NCBI GenBank assembly: GCA_025458125.1
Contig: JALOTA010000054.1
Location: forward strand, 1-34,989
Source of the DNA: Hyphomicrobium sp.
GTDB taxonomy: Bacteria; Pseudomonadota; Alphaproteobacteria; Rhizobiales; Hyphomicrobiaceae
Reading direction: 5' to 3'
Length of the DNA stretch: 34,989 bases
This document shows positions 18,789 through 27,033 of the stretch, one piece after another. Every line of letters begins with the position of its first letter. Within the stretch, counting starts at the first letter, position 1. The notes beneath the pieces are model-generated. The model saw only the letters and a program-made list of their open reading frames with translations. It was not told the origin of the DNA and did not search any database. The translations under genes and the position numbers were made by a program.

Positions 18789-20321
18789 TCAGAGCGGAAT
18801 ATTGTCGTGCTTCTTCCAGGGGTTCTCGAGGGTCTTGTTGCGAAGCATGTTGAGCGCGCGGCAGATCCGGCGGCGGGTGCCGTGCGGCAGGATCACCTCG
18901 TCGATGTAGCCGCGCTCCGCTGCGACGAATGGGTTGGCGAAGCGCTTCTGGTATTCGTCGATGCGCGACTTGATGCGGTCCGCATCGTTGAGGTCGGCGC
19001 GGTAGAGAATTTCAGCAGCGCCCTTGGCACCCATCACAGCGATTTCCGATGTCGGCCAGGCGTAGTTGATGTCGCCGCGGATGTGCTTTGAACTCATCAC
19101 CACGTAGGCGCCGCCATAGCCCTTGCGGGTAATGATGGTGACCTTGGGCACGGTGGCTTCGGCATAGGCGAACAACAGCTTCGCGCCGTGCTTGATGAGA
19201 CCGCCATATTCCTGGGCCGTGCCCGGTAGGAATCCAGGGACATCCACGAATGTGATGATCGGAATTTCGAAGCAGTCGCAGAAGCGGACGAAACGCGCCG
19301 CCTTGCGGGAGGCATCGCTGTCGAGAACACCGGCCAGCACCATCGGCTGATTGGCCACGATGCCGACGGTGTGGCCTTCCATGCGGGCAAAGCCGACGAT
19401 GATGTTCTTCGCGTAGTGCTCCTGGACTTCGAAGAAGTCGGCCTCGTCGACGACCTTCAGGATCAGTTCCTTCATGTCGTAGGGCTTGTTCGGGTTGTCC
19501 GGGATCAGCGTATCGAGCGACCGGTCTTCCCGGTCGGGGCTGTCGGGGGTGGGAAGGACAGGCACGCCCGATTTGTTATTGGACGGAAGAAAGTCCATGA
19601 GACGGCGCATCTGCAGCAGCGTCTCTAAATCGTTCTCGTAGGCGCCATCGGCAATCGAGGACTTGGTCGTATGAACCTTGGCGCCGCCCAGTTCTTCCGC
19701 CGTTACGCTCTCGTTGGTAACGGTTTTCACGACGTCCGGCCCGGTGACGAACATGTAGCTCGTGTCGCGCACCATGAAGATGAAGTCGGTCATGGCAGGC
19801 GAATACACGTCACCGCCAGCGCACGGTCCCATGATGACGGAGATTTGCGGGATGACCCCGGACGCAAGAACGTTGCGCTGGAAGACTTCGCCATAACCGC
19901 CGAGCGCGTCCACGCCTTCCTGGATTCGAGCGCCGCCGGCATCGAACAGACCGATGATCGGCGCGCGGTTCTTCAGCGCCATATCCTGGATCTTGGTCAT
20001 CTTGCGGGCATGGCTCTCCGAAAGCGACCCGCCGAGAACCGTGAAGTCCTTGGCGAAGACATAGACGACGCGGCCGTTGATCGTGCCCCAGCCGGTGACA
20101 ACGCCGTCGCCGGGCGTCTTGTTCTTCTCCATGCCGAATTCGGAACAGCGATGCTCGACGAACGTGTCGAACTCTTCGAAGGAGTTCTCGTCCATCAGCA
20201 GTTCGATGCGTTCTCGAGCGGTGAGCTTGCCCTTGGTGTGCTGGGCATCGATGCGGGTCTTGCCGCCACCGAGGCGGGCGTTGTCGCGGCGGCGCTGCAG
20301 CTCTTCGATAACGTCCTTCAT
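18789..20321 (-). CDS. pccB: Propionyl-CoA carboxylase beta subunit (carboxyltransferase)
   Basis: PccB moves the carboxyl group from biotin on PccA to propionyl-CoA, giving methylmalonyl-CoA. The 510-residue product has the usual family length and matches the carboxyltransferase fold throughout. The N-terminal half holds [26 protein letters not shown] and the acyl-CoA oxyanion region MGPCAGG. The C-terminal half holds [20 protein letters not shown], and the end reads [10 protein letters not shown]. The ATG at 20321 starts MKDVIEEL; the frame is open further upstream without family similarity. The gene is intact, in contrast to pccA. About 14 kb separates the two, and no methylmalonyl-CoA mutase is in the window. 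Confidence 0.97.
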   Translation of the reverse strand: MKDVIEELQRRRDNARLGGGKTRIDAQHTKGKLTARERIELLMDENSFEEFDTFVEHRCSEFGMEKNKTPGDGVVTGWGTINGRVVYVFAKDFTVLGGSLSESHARKMTKIQDMALKNRAPIIGLFDAGGARIQEGVDALGGYGEVFQRNVLASGVIPQISVIMGPCAGGDVYSPAMTDFIFMVRDTSYMFVTGPDVVKTVTNESVTAEELGGAKVHTTKSSIADGAYENDLETLLQMRRLMDFLPSNNKSGVPVLPTPDSPDREDRSLDTLIPDNPNKPYDMKELILKVVDEADFFEVQEHYAKNIIVGFARMEGHTVGIVANQPMVLAGVLDSDASRKAARFVRFCDCFEIPIITFVDVPGFLPGTAQEYGGLIKHGAKLLFAYAEATVPKVTIITRKGYGGAYVVMSSKHIRGDINYAWPTSEIAVMGAKGAAEILYRADLNDADRIKSRIDEYQKRFANPFVAAERGYIDEVILPHGTRRRICRALNMLRNKTLENPWKKHDNIPL

Positions 20322-20463
20322 GGATGTTCCACCGTACGTTTCAAGGGACGAACCCGGACTTGTCGGAAAATCGGGGGTTCCATAGCACGCAGGCACGGGA
20401 GCGCAACCGTGACAAGAGGAGGCCGGGCAGGGTTTTAGCCTGGGCCTCGGCCGCCCAGACGGG

Positions 20464-21192
20464 TCAGGCGGCAGGGTTCGGGAAGTAGGCGGCGAGGTCG
20501 GCCGGTTGCATTTCCAATACGCCGGGGCCGTCCTTGTAGTCGGGACCGACAAGATGTCCATTGAGGGACAGCCACGCCATCCGGCGCGCGAGGAAGTCGT
20601 GCAGGGGTGTCTCGATCACGAGCATGTTCCGCCAAGGCCCTTCCAGCCGGGCATGGGCTTCACCGGCTTGCGCCCAAACCGGCAACACCAGGATTTCCGG
20701 ATTGCTCTGGGACCTTAGCAGTCCTGGGCCGTAGGGCCCCTCGATCGTGAAAACGCTACCCGACCGCTGCACGCTCTGGACGAAAACGTTGAGCGACGCC
20801 AGACGCAGTCGGTCGGAGAGGTCCAGGGGGTCGAGTTCCGTGACGTCGTCCTCGCCGGTCCAATCGAGCCCCGCGAGGCGGCAATTCACGGCCAGGCCCG
20901 GAAGAACGCTGGCCAGCATCTCCACGAGCGAAAACTCCCTGACGCGGGCGCCTTCGGCGATGCGCTGCGCCATTTGCGCTGCCGGTTCGTGCAGCGACCA
21001 GAACAAAGCGATTTCGCGTCCGCGCAGGCGCCGCGACGGAAGCCGGGCGAGCCCCTGCTCTCCCTGCACCACATAGAGGCGCTGCTGCTGCGACACGAGG
21101 CCGAGGAAGCCGTCGCGCCGGGCATAGTTCCGGACGTCGAATGGAGTGCGGTACATGGGCTGAGACGTCAGACGAGGCAGAAGGGCGGGCAT
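20464..21192 (-). CDS. Uncharacterised protein with two DUF2750-like halves
   Basis: The 242-residue soluble product seems to contain two related halves. Residues 18-105 and 130-240 each read F..(V/L)..(S/Q)(Q/G)...(Y/F)....G..... followed by a Leu/Pro-rich W-containing strand, then helices ending L..L...(V/L)..... and a glycine-rich turn. The second half ([32 protein letters not shown]) resembles DUF2750, from memory. Function is unknown. The start is uncertain: the ATG at 21192 and one at 21156 (MYRTPFDV) both lack a clear ribosome-binding site. It lies 65 bases after the atp12 stop on the same strand and 142 bases before pccB. Confidence 0.7.
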   Translation of the reverse strand: MPALLPRLTSQPMYRTPFDVRNYARRDGFLGLVSQQQRLYVVQGEQGLARLPSRRLRGREIALFWSLHEPAAQMAQRIAEGARVREFSLVEMLASVLPGLAVNCRLAGLDWTGEDDVTELDPLDLSDRLRLASLNVFVQSVQRSGSVFTIEGPYGPGLLRSQSNPEILVLPVWAQAGEAHARLEGPWRNMLVIETPLHDFLARRMAWLSLNGHLVGPDYKDGPGVLEMQPADLAAYFPNPAA

Positions 21193-21257
21193 GCATCGAA
21201 GTGTACGCGGGCCCGATTGCGGAAGCTCGAAAACGCCCCGTCTAAACTCGCTCTAAT

Positions 21258-22034
21258 TTATCGCAAAGGCGCGAGGGCCGCGGCCGCCGCCCGGAAATCA
21301 CGCTCGTGGACGGCCCGTCGTGCCTCGGCTTCCTCATCGCGCCCCCAATGGGCAATCTGCCAATCCTCATCCAGATGGGCTGCGCTCCAGACCTCGCTGG
21401 CGGTTAACGAGCCGTTCAGACAGGCAAGAGCGAGAATGGCCGACCCCGTGATCGTGGTCATCAGAAGAAGTGCCGCGAGTTGCAGGTTGCCCAAGTTCGC
21501 TATGGCCGATGCGACCGCCTCACCGACGGCCTGCGGCTGCGGCGTGTGAATAATGCCTTGCACGAGAACGAAGCGGGCACCGATCGCTTTTTCGACGGCG
21601 GCAACGATAGGGTTCCAGATCTCATTCTGGCGCGCGACGAGACTGGCGGGGCTTGCGGCCCGGTAACAGAGAAGATCGTTGCCCGCATAGGCGACAATCT
21701 CCGACATAGCCGCATCCCGGTTATCGGCGACGGTGTCGACCGCGCTGTTGGCAAGCCGCGTGGCCGGCATCGACGCGGGATCGATCACATCCGCCTGAGC
21801 CAGCCATTCGTTGAGAACGAGGTCCGCGAACGGTTGTCCTTCCACGACGAGTATGCGCTTCAAAGGCGTGCGCACGGGCCGGCCGTCGAGATGGATTTCT
21901 TGACCGGCACCGGAAGCAGACGGAACGCTCTTGGCCTCTTTATAGAACCGCTTTGGGAGCGCGGGCCGCAGAACGTCCCGGATCGGTCCCTTGGGTCCGC
22001 CGGTGGCGCGCGTGTCGTCGGGTTCGCGGGTCAT
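21258..22034 (-). CDS. ATP12-family chaperone protein (F1-ATPase assembly)
   Basis: The 258-residue product matches ATP12, which in mitochondria binds the F1 alpha subunit during ATP synthase assembly and has orthologues in alphaproteobacteria. Visible signatures are RFYKEA, LDGRPVRTP, the EW.AQ..VIDP..MP.TRLANSAVD block, YAGNDLLCYRA and a C-terminal DEDWQIAHWGRDEEAEAR. The ATG at 22034 overlaps the stop of the HAD gene (ATGA), so translation is probably coupled. It is the last gene of the compact operon that starts with crcB and rluC. Confidence 0.93.
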   Translation of the reverse strand: MTREPDDTRATGGPKGPIRDVLRPALPKRFYKEAKSVPSASGAGQEIHLDGRPVRTPLKRILVVEGQPFADLVLNEWLAQADVIDPASMPATRLANSAVDTVADNRDAAMSEIVAYAGNDLLCYRAASPASLVARQNEIWNPIVAAVEKAIGARFVLVQGIIHTPQPQAVGEAVASAIANLGNLQLAALLLMTTITGSAILALACLNGSLTASEVWSAAHLDEDWQIAHWGRDEEAEARRAVHERDFRAAAAALAPLR

Positions 22035-22705
22035 CTGTCCAGGTCCTGAAGGAAACGCCTCAGATGGTCCTGAAGACGCTGGCTATCATCGACGATCGAA
22101 TGGGCACCTGCGGCTTCCAGATCGGCGACCGAATGATAACCCCAGGCCACTCCGATGCCACGGGTTCCCGCGCCTATGGCCATTTCGATATCGTAGGTGG
22201 TGTCGCCTATCATCATGGTGCGGTGCGCCTCGGCTCCTGCTTCGCCTATGGCGGCCAGTAGCATCGCCGGGTCCGGCTTGGAGGGATGTGTATCGGCCGT
22301 CTGGAGGGTGGCGAAAATACCGGTGAGCCCTTCCCGCTCAAGGACTGCCGCTAGTCCCCGCCGGCTCTTCCCCGTCGCGACGCCCAGAACGACGTCTGGT
22401 TCGTCCGCCAGCGCCAGCAGAGTTTCCCGTATGCCTGGATAGAGCGGCTCGGCATGGGCCTTGTCGCGCCGCAGTTCGCCGAACGCCTGCTTGTAGGCCT
22501 CCGCCAGCGCCGGCACGTCGTTGCGCCGGTCGGCGGGAGCGAGGCGGCCGACCGCCTCCTCCAGCGACAGACCGACGACGGAAAGCACTTCGCCTCGGCC
22601 GGGCGGCGGCAAGGCGAAACCGGCAAAGGCATGCTCCATCGCCGCGACGATCATGTGCTGGCTGTCGACGAGCGTGCCGTCGCAATCGAAGACGATGAGC
22701 TTCAA
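22031..22705 (-). CDS. HAD-superfamily hydrolase, phosphoglycolate phosphatase-like
   Basis: The 224-residue product has HAD motif I with catalytic aspartates DCDGT (7-11), motif II ATGKSRRG, motif III SKPDP and motif IV IGDTTYD. The cap insert is helical, as in subfamily IA phosphatases. Rhizobial relatives are often annotated as phosphoglycolate phosphatases, but substrate cannot be judged. The start is a TTG that overlaps the stop of the upstream small membrane-protein gene (TTGA); the stop overlaps the atp12 start. Confidence 0.93.
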   Translation of the reverse strand: MKLIVFDCDGTLVDSQHMIVAAMEHAFAGFALPPPGRGEVLSVVGLSLEEAVGRLAPADRRNDVPALAEAYKQAFGELRRDKAHAEPLYPGIRETLLALADEPDVVLGVATGKSRRGLAAVLEREGLTGIFATLQTADTHPSKPDPAMLLAAIGEAGAEAHRTMMIGDTTYDIEMAIGAGTRGIGVAWGYHSVADLEAAGAHSIVDDSQRLQDHLRRFLQDLDR

Positions 22706-22947
22706 CGGCCGCCCTCCGCGCGCCGTTCGAGCCGCGCGAAACGGCCCTCCCTTGCGGCGGCGAGCTGCGTCAGAAGGCGAGATCGGCGTGCGCTTTCCCG
22801 CGTCATCTCGGCGATCACATTGCCATAGTCCCGACCGAATGTGCCGCGGGTTTCCTTATCGAGCCGGCGCAGCGCATAGAACACAAGCCCAGCCGTTGCG
22901 GCGGCGAAAATCGCAGTCAGGATCGCGGCCAGATCTTCAGACGTCAT
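22702..22947 (-). CDS. Small membrane-anchored protein, basic cytosolic tail
   Basis: The 81-residue product has a single hydrophobic segment (about 7-26) and an Arg-rich C-terminal half (about 30-81) that looks helical and may be a coiled coil. Its ATG overlaps the stop of the preceding small protein (TGATG). No family is recognised. Genes of this shape are common in the rluC-HAD-atp12 neighbourhood of alphaproteobacteria, from memory. Confidence 0.65.
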   Translation of the reverse strand: MTSEDLAAILTAIFAAATAGLVFYALRRLDKETRGTFGRDYGNVIAEMTRESARRSRLLTQLAAAREGRFARLERRAEGGR

Positions 22948-23219
22948 CAGCGCGCCCCACCGCCGCCGCTGCCGCCGGAAGACGAGCGCCGGGTGGACTC
23001 CAGCCGCTGCAGCCGCGCTTCCTGATCTTGCACCATCTTCTCGATGAGGTCGTTCTGCCGCTTCAGTTCAACGATGTATTCCTCGATCATTTCGCCATGT
23101 GTCTTGCCGCTGCGGCCGCTGTAGACGCCCATGCTGCGGTTGATGAAGTAGACGAAGATCCCGATCAGAACGAGGGACGGCAGCCAGTTCAGGAAAAGGG
23201 CGATGAAGTCGGTTGTCAT
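22947..23219 (-). CDS. Small single-pass membrane protein with a coiled coil
   Basis: The 90-residue product has a membrane segment at about 6-27 (FIALFLNWLPSLVLIGIFVY) and a charged helical stretch with heptad-like spacing (about 43-75, EMIEEYIVELKRQNDLIEKM). It ends in a Gly/Ser-rich tail. The ATG at 23219 lies 20 bases after the rluC stop; an upstream ATG in the same frame would put charged residues before the membrane segment. It overlaps the next small gene by one base (TGATG). Function is unknown; the pairing with another small membrane protein suggests a two-part complex, which is only inference. Confidence 0.65.
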   Translation of the reverse strand: MTTDFIALFLNWLPSLVLIGIFVYFINRSMGVYSGRSGKTHGEMIEEYIVELKRQNDLIEKMVQDQEARLQRLESTRRSSSGGSGGGGAR

Positions 23220-23238
23220 AGAGCGTTCCCGCTGCGGC

Positions 23239-24261
23239 TCATGTTTCACCTGAATTGTATCTGCTCGCATCCAGACCCAGAAGATCCCAGGTACGCAGCA
23301 TGTGGGGAGGAAGCGGGGCCGAAACGTCTATTTTCCCGCGCCCCGTGGGATGCGGGATGATCAGCCGCCGCGCATGCAGATGAAGCTTCGCTTCCATGTT
23401 CTCCGCCGGCAGATCCATGCCGCCTTCGTACTTGGGGTCGCCGACGATGGGATGACCGATGATCGACATGTGGGCGCGCAACTGATGCTGCCGGCCAGTC
23501 ACGGGCTTCAACGACACCCAGGCTGCTTTGCGGCCGACGCGATCAATCACGGAATAATGGGTCGTCGCGTGCATCGCTTCCTTTTGCTCGCCGGGCTCGG
23601 CCTTGCGGACGCGATCGCCATCCGGACCGGCCGCCTTGACGAGCGCTGCCTCGACCTTGCCCTGGACGGGGCTCGGTACGCCCTTCACCAGAGCCCAGTA
23701 TGTCTTCGCCGCGGAACGTGTCTGGAAGGTGCGTCCAAGCTTGGCGGCGGCGTTGCGGGTCTTTGCCACCAGAAGAACGCCGGACGTGTCGCGGTCCAGA
23801 CGATGAACGAGACGGGGGCGCTCGCCGCCAAAACGATCCGCCATGCCGGCGAGGATCCCGTCGATGTGCCGCCTGGTTCCCGTTCCGCCCTGCACGGCAA
23901 TACCTGCCGGCTTGTTGAGGACGAGCACTTCGTCGTCCTCGAACAGGATCATCTTTTCGATAAAGTCACGATCGCCCTTTGAGACGCCCGGCGGCGCCTT
24001 GAGGCCGGGCTTTGAGGTCTTGGGCTGACGGATGATGGCAGGGACCCGAATTTCCTGTCCTTCCGACAGGCGCGCATTCGCCTCCGCGCGCTTGCTGTCG
24101 ACGCGGACCTGGCCTGAGCGAAGCAACTTCTGCAGATAGCTGTAGCCGACTTCGGGGAAATGCGCGCGAAACCAGCGATCGAGACGCATCTCGTGTTCGG
24201 CGGCCGTGACCGTGATCGCTTCGACCTTCGCACCCGCCGGCTTTTCCTTGGCACCCGTCAT
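23239..24261 (-). CDS. rluC: RluA/RluC-family 23S rRNA pseudouridine synthase
   Basis: The 340-residue product isomerises uridines to pseudouridine in 23S rRNA. An N-terminal S4 RNA-binding domain (about 15-75) precedes the synthase domain, whose motif HRLDRDTSG (153-161) contains the catalytic aspartate (D156). Also seen are KPAGIAVQGG and RQHQLRAHM. The ATG at 24261 overlaps the crcB stop (ATGA), so the genes are coupled. The S4 plus synthase layout fits RluC or RluD, and the exact target uridines cannot be judged from sequence. Confidence 0.93.
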   Translation of the reverse strand: MTGAKEKPAGAKVEAITVTAAEHEMRLDRWFRAHFPEVGYSYLQKLLRSGQVRVDSKRAEANARLSEGQEIRVPAIIRQPKTSKPGLKAPPGVSKGDRDFIEKMILFEDDEVLVLNKPAGIAVQGGTGTRRHIDGILAGMADRFGGERPRLVHRLDRDTSGVLLVAKTRNAAAKLGRTFQTRSAAKTYWALVKGVPSPVQGKVEAALVKAAGPDGDRVRKAEPGEQKEAMHATTHYSVIDRVGRKAAWVSLKPVTGRQHQLRAHMSIIGHPIVGDPKYEGGMDLPAENMEAKLHLHARRLIIPHPTGRGKIDVSAPLPPHMLRTWDLLGLDASRYNSGET

Positions 24262-24650
24262 GCGATCGACCATCGCGCGACAGCGATGCCGGCAACGAGC
24301 GCGGCAACCGACAGGATCACGGAAGCAGCAACATAAGCCGCGACAGCTTCTGTGGAGCGGTTTGCGAACAGTTCGTAGACGTCGAGAGAGAAGGCCGAGA
24401 AGGTCGTAAACCCGCCGAGAACCCCGGTCATGAAGAACGCGCGCAACTCAGGCGATCCGCCGAAGCGTTCCAGGATGGTCACGACCGCGAGGCCCATGAC
24501 AAAGCAGCCCGCGACGTTCACCGTCAGCGTGGCCCACGGAAAAGCCGGCCCGCCGCGAGCAATCGTGGAGACCACAAAAAACTGATATGTCAGGAAGCGG
24601 AGCGCAGCTCCAATGGCGCCGCCCACCGATACGAGAACCAGCAGCTTCAT
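24258..24650 (-). CDS. crcB: Fluoride ion transporter CrcB/Fluc
   Basis: The 130-residue product is a four-helix membrane protein of the CrcB family, a dual-topology dimeric fluoride channel that lowers cytosolic fluoride. Visible signatures are GGAIGAALRF at the N terminus, the pore asparagine in TLTVNVAGCF and GVLGGFTTFSAFSLD before helix 4. No fluoride riboswitch was recognised upstream. It stops inside the rluC start (ATGA). The ATG at 24650 starts directly before the first helix. Confidence 0.95.
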   Translation of the reverse strand: MKLLVLVSVGGAIGAALRFLTYQFFVVSTIARGGPAFPWATLTVNVAGCFVMGLAVVTILERFGGSPELRAFFMTGVLGGFTTFSAFSLDVYELFANRSTEAVAAYVAASVILSVAALVAGIAVARWSIA

Positions 24651-24713
24651 CGCGCCCCCGGGAACGGTTTTCGGATGGTCATATAGCGCGGGCGCGGCGG
24701 TTCGCGCAAAGGC

Positions 24714-24950
24714 TCAATCGTCGTCGGGATTTGCCGACAGGCCGCGTCCCAGCGCCCAGCCGATGGTCCAGCCCGCAAGCATGGCGAAGAGATTAATGCC
24801 AAGGAACAGCGCGGAGTGCAGGTCGGCGACCTGATCGGGGCTATCGAACTTCAGTTTATCGACGACCCATGATGCAATTGGCGTCGCCAGGAAGACGGTG
24901 GTCACGGCCGCGAACGCGGCCGCGAAAATCATCGCCACTAAGTAGCGCAT
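24714..24950 (-). CDS. Small two-helix membrane protein, possible partner of the Tae4-like amidase
   Basis: The 78-residue product has two membrane segments (about 4-26 and 47-69) joined by a hydrophilic loop (SWVVDKLKFDSPDQVADLH) and an acidic C terminus. The ATG at 24950 was chosen because GGAGG stands six bases upstream. It begins 43 bases after the amidase stop and 63 bases before crcB. It does not match the known periplasmic Tae4 immunity proteins. Position alone suggests it might protect against, or export, the amidase, but it may also be an unrelated conserved membrane protein. Confidence 0.65.
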   Translation of the reverse strand: MRYLVAMIFAAAFAAVTTVFLATPIASWVVDKLKFDSPDQVADLHSALFLGINLFAMLAGWTIGWALGRGLSANPDDD

Positions 24951-24993
24951 CAGAGTCCTCCGGTGCCGTCCCGCGGCTTCATTCACGCCGTTC

Positions 24994-25539
24994 TTATTTG
25001 ACTTCCCAGAACCAGATTTCGCCCGCCCCAGCGTAGTTGGAGTAGTAGCCTATCCACGAAAACCACTCCATCAACCACTTCGCGCTCGAGCGGTAACCAT
25101 TCCAGACGTCGATATGGTCGCCGGTTGCACGGCCCTGGTCGGTGGAGCGGTGCCAGTAGTCCTGGATATAGATGATGCCGGTACGGCCAAAAATCTTGGG
25201 ATAGAACTGAGCGGCGTCGGCGCCCGCGAACTTCTCGACCGGACCGAGGCCATCGATGCTGGACCGAGCGATTGCGCCGGCAAGCTGGCTGGCGTTGATG
25301 AAATGCATGTCCTCGCGCGGGTGGACCGCACAATGGGAGCAACCGGCGATCTGCGACGGCTGTACGCCGGCGCGGCGCAGGGCGACCCCCATCCTGATGG
25401 CGCACTGATTGGAGAAAACGGGGTAGGCCTTCTTGATGTGCCGGCCTTCGAGGTTAGTCAGGTCATCCGGCGCAAGGCACGGCGTCTGAACGCTTTCGTT
25501 GATCGGGTGGCCGTACCAGAGGTCGTTGAAAACAATCAC
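24994..25539 (-). CDS. Tae4-like amidase (type VI secretion amidase effector 4 family)
   Basis: The 181-residue product matches the T6SS amidase effector 4 family, papain-like enzymes that cut the bond between D-Glu and meso-diaminopimelate in peptidoglycan. Conserved parts are the cysteine in NQCAIRMGVAL (C46), the histidine in TGDHIDVWNG (H142) and the WFWEVK end. A hydrophobic strand GRTGIIYIQDYW lies just before the His motif. There is no signal peptide, as for a secreted effector loaded from the cytosol. A GTG at 25539 with GGAGG nine bases upstream was chosen; the frame is open to 25605. No T6SS genes or Tai4-type immunity gene are visible. The gene lies between rarA and crcB, which are often close neighbours in relatives. 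Confidence 0.8.
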   Translation of the reverse strand: MIVFNDLWYGHPINESVQTPCLAPDDLTNLEGRHIKKAYPVFSNQCAIRMGVALRRAGVQPSQIAGCSHCAVHPREDMHFINASQLAGAIARSSIDGLGPVEKFAGADAAQFYPKIFGRTGIIYIQDYWHRSTDQGRATGDHIDVWNGYRSSAKWLMEWFSWIGYYSNYAGAGEIWFWEVK

Positions 25540-25671
25540 GGAAACGTCCTCCCCTCGGTCCGGCCCCACTCCGTCCCCTGTCCCGGCGCTGGACCTCTGA
25601 TCCACGGGCGCGGCCGGACTATAGCACCAGCGGCGCGGCGCGCCAGCGGCGCAGGGCTGCGGCCGGCCCGA

Positions 25672-26982
25672 TCATCCCCGCTTCTTGCGCAGGGCCGCCC
25701 AGTATTCGAGGCGCTTCCTGATTTCTCGCTCGAAACCGCGTTCGGGCGGGTCGTAGTAGCGGGGCCGCCGCTTCATCTCGTCGGGGAAGTAGTTCTGCCC
25801 GGAAAAGGCTTCGGGCGCGTCGTGGTCATACTGGTAACCTTCTCCATACCCCTCCTCTTCCATGAACTTGGTCGGCGCGTTCAGGATGATTTTTGGCGGA
25901 GACAGCGAACCTTGCTCGCGCGCCGCTCGCACGGCCGCCTTGTAGGCAACGTAGTTGGCGTTCGATTTGGGAGCGGTCGCCAGATAGATCACGGCCTCGC
26001 TCAAGGCCAGTTCGCCTTCCGGCGACCCTAGAAAATCGTAGGCGTCTTTTGCGGCGTTGGCGATCACAAGGGCCTGCGGGTCGGCGAGCCCGATATCCTC
26101 GACGGCCATTCGAACGAGCCTGCGGGCGAGAAAGAGCCTGTCTTCTCCTCCCTCCAGCATGCGCGCAAACCAGTAGAGAGCCGCGTCGGGATCGGACCCG
26201 CGCACGGCCTTGTGCAGCGCCGAAACCAGATTGTAGTGACCTTCCCGGCTCTTGTCGTAGATCGGCGCACGCCGTTGCACGATGCGAACAAGCTCTTCGC
26301 GGCCGATCGCGTCGATGCCTTGCGGAACGGTGGCAAACACATCCTCGGCGAGATTGAGAATGGCGCGGCCGTCGCCGTCGGCCATCTGGATCAAGGCGGC
26401 GCGCGCATCATCGACAAGCGGCAACCGCCGGCCGGTCTCTTTTTCCGCGCGGACGATCAACCCTTCCAGAGCCGCGTCATCGAGACGGTTCAGCGTCAGC
26501 ACGATGGCCCGCGAGAGAAGCGCCGAATTGAGCTCGAACGACGGGTTTTCCGTGGTGGCACCGACCAGCGTGATGGTGCCATCTTCCATGTAGGGCAGGA
26601 AGCTGTCCTGCTGGGAACGGTTGAAGCGGTGGATCTCGTCGATGAAAAGCAGGGTGCCTCGTCCCTGCTCGCGCGTCAGCCGTGCTCTGTCGAAGGCTTT
26701 GCGCAGATCCTGGACGCCGGAAAAAATCGCCGAAAGCTGTTCGAAGGCGAGGTTGGTTTCACCGGCCAGCAGGCGCGCGATGGTGGTCTTGCCGCAGCCG
26801 GGTGGCCCCCACAGGATCAGGCTGGGCAGCCGCCCGCCCTTCAGCAGCCGCACCAGCTTGCCTTCGGGACCCACCAGGTGATCCTGGCCGGTCACTTCTG
26901 CAAGCGAACGCGGACGCAGGAGATCCGCCAGCGGTCGGGGGGCGCTCTTCTCAAGCCCTGCTGCTTCGAACAGATTGGTCAT
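25672..26982 (-). CDS. rarA: Replication-associated recombination protein A (RarA/MgsA)
   Basis: RarA is an AAA+ ATPase of the clamp-loader-like group that acts at stalled replication forks. The 436-residue product has Walker A GPPGCGKT (59-66), Walker B LLFIDEIHRF (111-120), sensor 1 in GATTENPSFE and the C-terminal tetramer domain that includes HYNLVSALHKAVRGSDPDAA and AVEDIGLADP. It ends FEREIRKRLEYWAALRKKRG. Length and motifs are intact. The ATG at 26982 fits the family start; no clear ribosome-binding site is seen. It lies 51 bases after the degP-like gene. Confidence 0.96.
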   Translation of the reverse strand: MTNLFEAAGLEKSAPRPLADLLRPRSLAEVTGQDHLVGPEGKLVRLLKGGRLPSLILWGPPGCGKTTIARLLAGETNLAFEQLSAIFSGVQDLRKAFDRARLTREQGRGTLLFIDEIHRFNRSQQDSFLPYMEDGTITLVGATTENPSFELNSALLSRAIVLTLNRLDDAALEGLIVRAEKETGRRLPLVDDARAALIQMADGDGRAILNLAEDVFATVPQGIDAIGREELVRIVQRRAPIYDKSREGHYNLVSALHKAVRGSDPDAALYWFARMLEGGEDRLFLARRLVRMAVEDIGLADPQALVIANAAKDAYDFLGSPEGELALSEAVIYLATAPKSNANYVAYKAAVRAAREQGSLSPPKIILNAPTKFMEEEGYGEGYQYDHDAPEAFSGQNYFPDEMKRRPRYYDPPERGFEREIRKRLEYWAALRKKRG

Positions 26983-27033
26983 CGCCGATTTATAGGCCGC
27001 TTGCCGGAAGTTCGAAACTCCGCGTGTCGCGCG

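Noticed and set aside
24714-25539. Full type VI secretion locus
   Set aside because: No Tss, Hcp, VgrG or PAAR-like gene is present around the amidase; only the effector-like gene is seen.
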